DNA of 53,914 bases from Scleroderma bovista. Its lineage: Eukaryota > Basidiomycota > Agaricomycetes > Boletales > Sclerodermataceae. The DNA lies in NCBI GenBank assembly GCA_037178675.1, contig JAYMGJ010000220.1, positions 1 to 53,914 on the forward strand. The letters are read 5' to 3'. Under the pieces are notes generated by a model. That model made no database searches, was not told the origin of the DNA, and saw nothing but the letters and a program-made list of their open reading frames with translations. A program made the position numbers and the translations under genes. Below are positions 11,855-22,108 of the stretch, piece after piece (positions within the stretch are counted from its first letter, which is position 1; every line of letters starts with the position of its first letter).

Positions 11855-12772
11855 AGGACACGGGCACTTCCTAGTAAATAAGTCCTGTACAGACTATTAG
11901 TGCAATAACCAGAAAATATTCAACTGACCGTCAGCGCCATCATTCCAAAAGACCACACGTCGCCTGCAGTGGGTCGCCGTACATGGATCCTCTTCCAGGA
12001 TATCCAATCAGGGGTGCCTCCTGGGTGTTGTTCGACAGCTAGACTGAACGATGGATTATTGGCAAGATGAGAGAAACCGAAGTCAGTAAGGAGCGCATGT
12101 CCGTCATCACGTTGGCTGTTATGCGATAAAGTATCTGATTCAAGAACAAGTATACCCACACCTTTGCTATCTCCATGTATAACGGTCCGATACGGATGGA
12201 GGTAATGCAGCCCATTTGCGATCACTGATGGGAGTATACCAAGGGACGAGGATCGATATCTGGGCTTTACACGTAATCAAACGCATTCCCTTGGGACATC
12301 AGGGGAGACACAACGGAAATCGTGTGATCTAAAGCAATTCAATAACATTGCTGTGTCTGGACCAGACCTATACTTCGTCTAGCACTCTCTGGTGCATTTT
12401 CAGGAGCCATAACAACAAATAAACGACTGACCTTGAGGGCAGGAAGAGCACTCTTACCACCATAACGGAAAGCCTTCATGGCCACCCTTTTGTGTTCTGC
12501 ACCCGTGGTCCATTCGTGTACACGGCCATAATTACCGAAATCGACGAGTTTCGATAAGTCACGAGAAGCCTGATATCTGAGATCGATAGAGGAAAACCGC
12601 TGGTTCACTATGCTCCGTAGCTCCCCAAGGACTAAGTTACCAGTAGCAAGAGTAGAAGAACCACAGTAGCAAAGGAACGTGGGGGCCTAGCACGTTTGAC
12701 AAGGACATATCCACTCCGATTGGGGATAGCAAAGGGCAATCGGTGCTTATCATGTTGTTCCGAGGTCGCCAT
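11855..12772 (-). pseudogene. Decayed B-type kinase, duplicate of the 20161-21355 domain
   Basis: Collinear with the B-type kinase domain at 20161-21355 from its ATG (12772 here) through the N-lobe (FGNYG..HEW, VAMK), alpha-C, catalytic loop and DFG exons. The copy is broken. The alpha-C exon has small deletions and a TAA where the sister has a CAA codon (tyr-val-stop in place of YVQ). HGDIKG reads HGDSKG. The NVLIS segment is replaced by unrelated sequence. The copy ends just after the start of the last exon (near 11855). It was once transcribed divergently from the zinc-finger copy at 14543, as its sister is from the gene at 21662. Confidence 0.85.
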
Positions 12773-13024
12773 CTCGTCTGCAGCGAGCTGTGGAAAGATG
12801 TTAGCCTGCAAGCAGGAGAAAGTACCTGAGCATGATAAGATACCCTCGCCTGGAAAGAGTTTAACGCCCTAGATGCCAGCAGAATGAATTCAGTTTGGAG
12901 TTTGTTTGCACGCCTATCAACAAGTGCTATGGATGTGCCTTATTGCGGTTGTCGCCTGCCAGCAGCGGCGGAAGGTGATTCCAAGGCATCGTACCGGATT
13001 CGGAATAGTATGTCAGAGATGGCG

Positions 13025-13555
13025 ACATCGACTCAATGTGAGTGATAGAATTGGGGTTAGCTAGAGAAAGTCAGCGTGAGCAACAAGATCAACAATCACA
13101 AGATAATGACTTACCACTGACTTACCTGTGTCATCCAGACCACCTGAAAAGCTCCGAAAGTGTTCCTACGAAGTCATCGGACCTAGACGCCGATGCGGAC
13201 GTACCTACCTTGAGTCGTAGACCAAGGTCCTGTACGTTGTCATGGATAGCGGTGGTTGAGATTGGCTGGTCGTGATATATGGCCAGCCATTCACCAATTT
13301 CGTCGAGGAAGAGAGACAGATTCTCACGGATGAGCTCATGGACGTCATCTAGAATAGCCGCATTGAGCAGGCGAGGGCGTCCACGGAGGACGGATGGCTT
13401 TTCTACATGTCCAAATTCCTCGTAGTTGTCCGCTGAACGGTTGATGCTGCAATCCGAGACGCCTGTGCTTCTGTGACTTCATTCATTTCCCAGCTGTCTT
13501 CAAGCAGTTCTAGGGCTCGCTGCTTCATGTCGGCACTGATTTTGCGGTATGCCAT
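13025..13555 (-). mobile_element. Tc1/mariner-type DDE transposase fragment
   Basis: From ATG 13555 the frame reads a helix-turn-helix N-terminus (MAYRKIS.DMK.RALELLE...). A one-base frameshift near 13470 then moves it into a frame with GRPRLLNA, the LFLDEIGEWL helix and the TTAIHDN segment that precede the DDE domain in fungal transposases of the IS630/Tc1/mariner group. The catalytic DDE core is not present, so only a 5' remnant survives. It sits between the kinase pseudogene and the zinc-finger pseudogene, splitting a once adjacent pair. Family assignment rests on pattern recognition. Confidence 0.65.
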
Positions 13556-13857
13556 CGTGAACAACGAGCTCTGCGATGCTTTGTTGATTTTTCTGATTTT
13601 TTCGATTTTTTTAATTTCTTTGCGCGGTTTGCGTCACTCGGACAAGAATTTCCGAAACAGTTGTAACGGCAGGACGATTCGACCACGTCCAATTCCCCGA
13701 CGATGGTAAGACCAACCTCGTAATCATCCGACTCGGATGCTGCAGAAAATGGGGTGCTGTCGTCACCACCCGTCCTAGGAGCAGGTGTAAATGGGCCTTG
13801 GTTTACTTCGTGTCATGACAGGTGGGCCTGTAGCCCGTCGCATGACAATGACGAGTA

Positions 13858-14340
13858 TCATCTCGATGGAACGGATACATACCATGGATACTGGAGTGGG
13901 CGTTCCGGCACTTTCATTACTGCCCCAGGTGTCTTTAGATCATCGACCATCTCTGGCTCGGGTGGGTGTACTGAGCCAAGCGATCTCGTCTTTCGCCAGA
14001 CACGCAGTGATGTCATCCAGTAAGGGAGCGATCTTATACCCCCTGATACTTTTCTCTTCTTTGGGAGCTTGGTCACTAGTTTCTTGATTCAGCTGCTCAA
14101 GCTTCTCCTCTGTGAGTGGCACTGTATCGAGCCGTGCATCGTCTGGGATAGAGGGTGTAGTCGACTTTGGTGTGTTTGCGGAGCTGGCTGTGACGCTGAG
14201 CGTGTGGATGGCACGCTGAGGAGTATGGAGTCATTGGTCGACAGGGATGTCTGTGGGCCAGTACGGAGGAGTGAAGCAGTGAGGGGCGGGCGGAGGCGAC
14301 AATTATTATGTAATGGCTGGGTTGTCTCCATTGCTGCCAC
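13858..14340 (-). other. Unrecognised coding-like segment
   Basis: One minus-strand frame stays open from about 14215 to 13940 and encodes a charged segment (for example TEEKLEQLNQETSDQ, KIAPLLDDITACLAKDEI). A possible acceptor lies near 14216. I do not know the family. It is either part of the insertion that split the neighbouring pair or the remnant of another gene. Confidence 0.3.
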
Positions 14341-14542
14341 GTGGACATCACTCCGCTGGTGGCACTTGTCTCGTAGTCAATCCCTGATACAATTTTCAAA
14401 CCTCAGGCGGACCATACATCTTCCATCAAATCTTTGGTCTGCCTTGGGGAGACTACGCGGTACCCATATTGTATCGTTCTGGTTGGCCCTTTTATTTTAC
14501 ACCGCACTACGATGTGGTTCTCTCGCCTTTCAATGATTACAG

Positions 14543-15160
14543 CAAACGACATGCACATCCCTGTCGGTGCTCTATCCCAATACGCCTCGTTGTCTTTGAG
14601 CACTGCACTCACCGACCCCATTACCCAACAGTATTTGGACGATGCGTCCTCCAAGTCACCGGGCTCGATACTCTAATTCACCCAGTACCTCTCAGTCCGG
14701 GATCTCATCCCATCGAATTTGCCACCACGCCGTGTACGATGGCTTCATTGCCGTCTCTGATGATTACTAGTACTACGTCACACCTGCAGGACACGACGTC
14801 GCATGTCACACCATCGGCATTCTTTCCTCCTCCAGTACCCTGGCCGCGTTCACTCCTTGTTCCAAAGACCGGATCGATTTTTTGTGAAACTAGTGACCAC
14901 GGTGCTTCATCAACCACGTACCCAGTACTATGACGAACTATGTACTACAACGTGCACTAAAAACAACTTGCACTATTCCTAACAATAGTCCGACCATCTC
15001 GTCCGGCACACTCCGCCCTCTACCCCTCAGCAAGATCTTGGATCGTCCACAGAGCAGTATTATCCATCTACGTCGCAACAATGCATTTCCCCTATCCATG
15101 GCTTAACACTATCGCTTTCGAAATCCTCTCGGTATTGTCCATATCCAAAACAGCTAACTA
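14543..15160 (+). pseudogene. Decayed copy of the zinc-finger gene 5' exon
   Basis: Matches the first coding exon of the gene at 21662. Shared pieces include HIP.VGALS.YA..S.STAL..PIT.QY, followed by the region with the serine-rich repeats (near 14755 and 15000-15100). Frame breaks and insertions interrupt it, and the zinc fingers and kinase domains are absent. Together with the pseudogene at 11855-12772 it marks a segmental duplication of the divergent pair at 20161-22143. Confidence 0.75.
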
Positions 15161-15622
15161 GCACAACTAGGAAGAGCCCATCGTGCCCGTCCCAGGTGCG
15201 AGAAAACGCGTTCGCCCACCTGCACCGCGAAAACGTCCTGATGCTCGGGTGCCACTCCGCTCGGTTTTTACAAGGTCAATGCACGTGGAAATCATAGACG
15301 CTTTTTTTGACATTCACGCAATTGCCCGTCACAGAGCTCCGCTGTAGAAAAAGCCATAGTTCGGAGACCACCTCACAAGTGAATGGTACAGTCATTCGAC
15401 ATGTGCTAAGTCAGTTTTTAGAGATATATGGGCGTGCACGTAAACAAGGTTCGTCGACAGCTTTGTTCCACAGGTAAGTACTACAACATCGTCTGTACAA
15501 TACAAAAGGGTATGCCTTTGTTCATCTCATCAATTAATGGAGCCACGTTCTAGCACAACATACCTTCCCTCAGCTAGAATAGTCGACGACGATCGACACG
15601 GGGGAAAGTACTATTTGCCCCA
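15161..15622. other. Intergenic region, no gene seen
   Basis: About 460 bp between the zinc-finger pseudogene and the 3' end of the F-box-like gene. No repeat, hairpin or coding motif was recognised. Confidence 0.3.
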
Positions 15623-16982
15623 CTAAACATCTGAATCAGCACCTTCAACAACTGGGACACTCTCCCAAACCGGCGCAAACTGCTGGAAAAACGGTGCCCA
15701 AATTCTTCTGCTTTCTTCTACTTGGCGATGAGAAAGCCTCTGCGACTGTGTGGAGAACGAGAACACTCGTAGTGTCGGCCACAAACAAGGGTCGAGTGCT
15801 TGCTGGAGCATCTCAGGTAATGCTGACACGTCGATGTACATGGTGTACCGCAGTTCCTCGACGCCTGCTTCCACCAACGGAATGAGGGCCACAAGGGTAT
15901 ATGCTAAGAAATGATGTGCATTTGTCGGTGGATTCCCGATATTGAGATGCACGGATTTCAACGAATCTGAGAACCGTTTGTGAAGAAGATCAAGAAGCGA
16001 TCCGTACGCATTCAGTTCTGCCATGCAATCTTCATGTTCGATGGTGAAGTCGGCAAGCGTTGATTTTGGGAGTCGTTCAAGGAAATCATGCGCGATGGTT
16101 GGATCCCCACAGAAGACTAGCCGACGGAGGACCGGAAAGACAGGTAAGGCCGATTGCCACTCCGCAAGTGGCTTTCTCAAGTGTATACTGAGTGTTGCAA
16201 CTGGTGATTCGCAAAGTACCCCGCACAGATACTGGAAGTCACGATAAGAGATGGAAGCTCGAGTAAGGTCAACTTCTCGGAGGCATGCAAGTCTCAACGG
16301 TTGAATTTGTTCGGTAACGGGGAAATGGAATACTCCACGTAGATGGAGTTGTTCCAGGAAAGGAGTGTGGGAGGCCATCTGTATCAGGGTATTCGTGTGA
16401 CCGTCTGCATCCATTCCGTAGTTCCTCGTAAACGATGTGAGCGACCGGAGGTTCGAGGGAAGTAGCTTCTTGTCGTGTAATCCCGGCTCTGAGAGGAAAC
16501 AGAGGATAGAACGCAGGTTGGGGAACAGATCGAAACCATCTTTAGCACGCAGAGCAGCCAACCTGGGATAGATAAGCCTCGTGCCGTCTACCCATGCCTC
16601 ATTAGGGTCAGCTGAATGCAGGTCCTTGACTCTGCATGCGTATTTGTCGAATGTTTTCCAATCCTCGGCAGGAGGGCACGGCAATTGAAGGAATGCTTCT
16701 GCATTTATATCTATGTCCTGCCTCGGTCGAGCAGGTCAGTTCTCGGATACCAGGCTCAGAGCCGCACTTCGTACTCACACTGCACGCTTCCAGGAGCCTA
16801 CCTGGGATGAAAGGGATAAGAGGTTCGATAGAATCCAACTTAGCCCATAACACATCAAGTGCGGTCTCTGATGCAGCTCTGTTGCAACAGACGAGACTGA
16901 ACAAAGACTGCTTGTCATCTTCCAGGAATGCACAGATCATGCGAACGATCTCCGCGATAGAAAAAACCACGGTAGCACTCAT
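15623..16982 (-). CDS. F-box-like protein with leucine-rich C-terminal region
   Basis: Exons 16802-16982 and 15623-16698 are joined by a 103-nt GT-AG intron (16699-16801) and encode 418 residues from ATG 16982. Residues 4-50 resemble a fungal F-box (EIVRMICAFLEDDKQSLFSLVCCNR), which would bind Skp1 in an SCF ubiquitin ligase. The rest is irregularly leucine-rich (for example LPSNLRSLTSF, LEQLHLRGVF, LREVDL), as in the F-box/LRR families common in basidiomycetes. The splice gives PEAFLQLPCPPAEDW, a typical joint after the F-box in these proteins. No target can be inferred. It separates the decayed kinase/zinc-finger pair from the intact multi-kinase genes. Confidence 0.78.
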
Positions 16983-17543
16983 GATAGAAGATGACTTGGA
17001 CTGTATTTTGTGAGTAAATCATAGGAAGTAAAGGTTAGGTATGACCCGACGAAGACGACAAGAACTAGTATCACCTCGTTTACAAGGTCACCCAGATCCA
17101 AGTCGGAGAGGGAGCGATGATTGTATCTTTGGTTATTCGCGGATCTGGTGATTTTATGCTCCGATTCAATACAGCTGGGCAGTGTGCTGCAGTGTGCAGT
17201 GAGCACTTTCATGTGCGGCATACCGTACCTCGTGACGAGGCTCCCGTACTCGTAAACAAGGTGCCTGCTGTGCCAACAGCCATGTTCAAGTCAAAATATG
17301 TCACTTGAAATTTGGTGCGCATCCTGTGGCTTCACGAGCATCTATGAAAGTGTTGAAATCCTGTTTTTGTAGCGAGGTAGTGGTTAATGATCTCGGACAA
17401 GTCTCGTTGGCTTCAACAGTTGGAAGCACCCAAATCATATCGAATGTCCAGTGTGTCAGGGATTTACGCCAACGCAGTCGGCAAGGTGTCTCTGTTATCG
17501 CTCCAACCGTACTACATCTGCAGATTAAGGTGCTCAGTGTTCA
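16983..17543. other. Intergenic region with repeat R1 copy b
   Basis: Holds the promoter side of the F-box-like gene and, at 17304-17403, R1 copy b. No coding sequence was recognised. Confidence 0.4.
17304..17403 (+). repeat. Dispersed repeat R1, copy b
   Basis: Matches 6428-6526 over its whole length. It lies just beyond the 3' end of the three-kinase gene but in the opposite orientation to it, so a simple shared 3' UTR does not explain it. Confidence 0.6.
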
Positions 17544-20500
17544 TCAAGCCACCTGCTGAAGAAGCTGCAACACGTGTGAGTCGTCTCTATCCCACAGAAT
17601 TTGGAATTGTTCTTCTGCAACTTTGCGGGCAACTTTTTCTATCGACGGACGTACGCATGGGTCTTGTTCCCAGCACGAAGAAAATACGTTCCACCAACGA
17701 TCCGTCAAACGAGAACAGATGGCTTTGCCAGTGGGACGCTCAGGTGGTCCTTGCGCAATCCGTTGTTTCAATTGTGTTGAATACTTGATGTCGTCGAATG
17801 GAAATGAGCGAGTGAACAGCTCCTGCATAGATGCTTTGCGTCAGCGGTACTGGCAAATGGTGATAGCCAGCATACCAGTGCTGTCATCCCGAATGCCCAC
17901 ACATCGCCTTTAGCAGATCCCTTAAAGTCTACCAGGTGCTCAGGTGAAGTCCAATTCACAGTCTGCAGGTGAGAGGCGCTGTTTATTGGGATAAACGAAG
18001 ATTCAAGAAGCGGGGACAGTCCAGTGTCGGTAAGGAGGGCTTGGCCGTCGTGCGAGATCAGGGCATTATGCTATTACAAGTCTTTGTCATATCAATCCAA
18101 GCATCAGATGGTTGTATACCTACGCCTCTCAGGTTACCATGATATATAGGGCGAGGGTGGTGAGCATGCAGGTAACGTAGTCCACTTGCGATTCCTAGAA
18201 GCTGTGTGGTATGATTTAAAAAAAGGCTGCCAGGAACTCAAGTGGTAGACGCACCAGCGGGACAGGGGAAATTTCGTTATTTTGCACATAGTCGTGTGCG
18301 TTTCCTCTTTCTATCCAAAGAGACACCAATGATATTGCATTAGCAAACTTAGCCGTGATCCCGAGAACCGGAAGAACATTGTTGTGACAAAGCTTGCGCC
18401 AAGCGGATATATCATCAAGGACACGCTAGACAACAGTCAGGCCAGCTTACTTGAGAGTGCTAAATAGATCGTCGAACCTTGACGACGTCCACAAGTCGTG
18501 GAGGACTGTAGAGGAGAACTTTGACTGCTACCTTGGTTTCCATTTCTTGGCCCAACCTCCCTTGATACACAATGGCATTGTTACTAAATATGGCCGCTGC
18601 TCCATCTCGTTCGATTGGGCCACCGACATCGACGCCATATGACGATACAAACTTGGAAATTTGTTGAAGCGCAGGGGACGACATCTATATGAACTAGCCA
18701 TCACCATGTCATCCATGACAAACCAAAAAGGAAGCGTACTATCTTCAGGATCTGGTCAACAATACGCGTCATGGTGGGTCGTGACGAGGGGTCATGTCCC
18801 CAGCACTCAAAACACATATTCCACCACACATTGGTCATACGTGAACATGTATCAGTATCACTTGGGCGCTTCGGGGGATGCCCTTCAGCGATATTGACAT
18901 GGATGGCATGGAACCCAGGAAGGTAATCAAATGGGCATTTGCGCGTGAACAATTCCTGTATAAATTTACTTTAATAACACGGGTGTGGATGGGTAAAGAA
19001 CATACAAGGGCTGTCATTCCGAATGCCCAAACATCTGCTTCGACTGATACCTTGCCACTACCCAACATTTGCGGCGACATCGAATCGATCATCGATCCAT
19101 TTCCACTGGACATAAATTCATTAGGTGCAAAATTGGGAGAAAACCCAAAGTTGGTCAGGAGGGCTTGACCATCCTCTGATATTAGCACATTGGCCTGCCA
19201 CAGTATCCAATCAAACAGAATTATTCACTCAATTTAACACGACCTACGCCTTTCAAATAACCGTGACATATCGGATCTGATCCATGGTTATGCAAATAAC
19301 GCAGCCCCTGCGCAATCCCCTCAATCTGCGCAACCGTTAGATACAAACATTCTAATCAAGTCAAATCACTTCTGCTCACCAGAGGGCGTGGATCCACGGT
19401 TTTATCTTGTACATAATCGAATGCATTTCCTTTTTCCATCCACGGAGAAATGACCGATACCATCTGATCGAACTGGGTGGTGATACCCAGTAATGGGATG
19501 ATATTTGCGTGACAAAGTTTTGACAGGGCATGTACTTTCCTCAGGAAACGCTGCCCAAAAATTAAGGTGAGGCTGCAGAACCAGACTTGGCAGTACCTCG
19601 ATAGTATCAATGTCTCCCGGAACGCCACCTCCTGCAGGCTTGTAAGTCACCTGTCGTCATTCAGCAATAGAACAAAACGAAGTATATGTAATAGTTCACC
19701 TTAATCGCATTTTGGTATTGCGGGGGCCAACGTCCTGCAGTTAACACGATTACATTTTCCTGAGCGTCCGAATGAATAATAGTATGCTCCCCAAGAGGAA
19801 GGTAAGATGTGTCCCTGGAAATCCGTTCGTCAAAGTTGAGCCCATATGATGATGCACGTTGGGAAATTTCTATGAGTGCTTCCCTGGCGCTAAGCAAACC
19901 AGGGCGGATGGGAAGTGTGGCGTGTAACGGGAGCTGGGGATGTTCATTATTTGTGTTCACGAACACCGACGCCATACTGATATCGCGTGAGGACTATCGT
20001 GTGATGTGAGTAAGATGCAGGCGGACGACAGGGGCACTCCAAAAGGAAGGTACACACATTAGATGGAAATGCGTGGGTGCCAACTACATGTGTCATCTGG
20101 AGAAAATGAAGCTGTGGGTCAGAAATTGCTAAATTTTGGAACTTCGAAACAATCGCGTACCTGCAGATTTCTGATCTTCTCGATGATTGTTGACATTGAA
20201 GAGCGTTTCGACGGTTCACGGATCCGACATGACAAGCACAAACTCCACCACTCGTCTGTCAAGCGAAAGCAAACAACCTCAGGGCTGGGGCGTTCATAGG
20301 CTCTTGATAAAATGTGGCGCATTATCATCTCACGGTGCTTAATATGATGGAACGGGCGCTTCCTAGTAAATAATTCCTGTGCAGAATATTTGGACAATAC
20401 CCCAAGAGTATTTCAGTGACTGACCAGCACCGTCATTCCAAAAGACCACACGTCGCCTGCAGTGGTCATCACACATTGATCCGCTTCCAGATATTCAGGG

Positions 20501-21355
20501 GGCATCCAATCAGGGGTCCCTCCTGGGTGCTGTTCGACAGCTAGACTAAACGATGCATTGGCAAGATGAGAGAAACCGAAGTCGGTAAGGAGCGCATGTC
20601 CATCATCGGAGATCAACACGTTTGGCTGTTATGGGTTGAAACCAAAATCATATTCAAGAACAAGTGCACCCACGCCTTTGATATCTCCGTGTATAATGGT
20701 TCCTTGCTCATGCATATGGAGGTAATGCAATCCATTTGCGATCCCCAGGATCTAAATGACATGCTGAGATGCGCAACACATGGGAGATATCCTACAACAT
20801 ACCAAGGGACGAGGATCGACATCCGGGTTTTGCACGTAATCAAAAGCATTCCCGTGGGACATCAGGGGAGATACAATGGATATTGTATGATCAAAAGCAG
20901 TTGTGATCCCAAGTAATTCAATAACATTGTTGTGTTTAAGCTTGGACCAGACATATACTTCCTTTAGCACTCTCTGGGACATTTTCAGGAGTCATGACAG
21001 CAACGAGAACAACAAGTAGACGACTGACCTTGAGAGCAGGAAGAGCACTCTTATCACCATAACGGATGATCTTCACGGCTACCCTTTTGTCTTCTGCACC
21101 CATGGTCCCTTCGTGTACAAGGCCATAATTACCGAAGCCGACGGGTTTCGATACGTCCCGAGAAATCTAATCTTTGAGATCGATAGAGGAAAACCGCCGT
21201 TTTACTATGCTCCGTAGCTCCTCGAGGACTGAGCTACCAGAAGCAGGGGCAGAAGAATCACAGTAACGAATGGAACCCAAGCGCCCAGCAAGTCCATTCT
21301 GATTGGGGATAGCGAAGGGTAAACGGTGTTCGTCACGTTGTTCTGGGGTCGCCAT
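17544..21355 (-). pseudogene. Three-kinase-domain gene (B-A-C) with one premature stop
   Basis: Seventeen exons splice in one phase-0 frame: 21029-21355, 20803-20973, 20674-20751, 20425-20625, 20161-20376, linker 20058-20111, 19700-19993, 19597-19650, 19380-19550, 19248-19325, 19006-19194, 18740-18955, 18478-18684, 18255-18425, 18124-18201, 17876-18070 and 17544-17822 (about 992 codons). Domain B has VAVK, HGDIKG and DFG. Domain A is degenerate at every site: VTYK, HGYLKG, NFG. Domain C has VAVK, HGNLRG and DTG, with Asp in place of the alpha-C Glu. A TAG at 21169-21167 (codon 63) breaks domain B ahead of its glycine loop, so the gene is either dead or starts further in. The joint A to C (intron 18685-18739, acceptor directly before an in-frame ATG) is the same as in the 21662 gene. 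The joint B to A uses a 54-nt linker exon and is less certain. Confidence 0.7.
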
Positions 21356-21661
21356 CTCGTCTGCAGAGAGTTGTAAAAAAGATGTTAGCTTGCAAGTACC
21401 TGAGCAGGGCAGGATATCATTCACCTGGCAAAACTTAACGCCCTACTAGCTTGCGGCAGAGTTTGGAGTTTGTTTGTCGATGTACCGCTGCGGCGCTGCC
21501 AGACTCTGGGCGCTTTCGTTCACCACCTCCAACGCAACGGACGCGGGTGTCGCAACAGGTGGTTTAGCCTGCTTATTTGATCGGTTTTGTTGACCTCATT
21601 TCGCCTCCTCGAAAGAAGACGAGCTACTTCACACAGGCAGGATTTGTCTCTCGACTTTGCC
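21356..21661. promoter_or_regulatory. Divergent intergenic promoter region
   Basis: The 306 bp between the start codons of the three-kinase gene (-) and the zinc-finger/kinase gene (+) must hold both promoters. The same divergent arrangement existed in the decayed duplicate (12772 and 14543). No individual site is called. Confidence 0.5.
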
Positions 21662-22077
21662 ATGAAGCAACCGTCGGCGCAACCACAACCACAACAACCT
21701 GACTGGGAAAATGACACGCACATCCCGCCTGTCGGTGCTTTATCCGAATACGCCACGTCGTCATCGAGCACTGCGCTTACCGGCCCCATCACTCGACAGT
21801 ATTCAGAAGCGTCATCGGACGAGGAACTTGTGGGGCAGTTGGATCAGCGTGATCGACATACTCCCGTCTCCGTCTCTGATGATGACTACATCACACCTAC
21901 AGAAGTCGAAGATCGTCGCAAGGCACGTTTTGACCGTCTCGTCGGCCACACTCCGCACTCTCAGGATCTTGGATCGTCTACAAATAAACTTTCTCCATCC
22001 ACGTCCCAAGAACGCAATTCCTCCACCCATGGCTTATCGCTTTTGAAAGACTTTTTCCATCCTCCATATCCATATCC

Positions 22078-22108
<31 letters not shown>

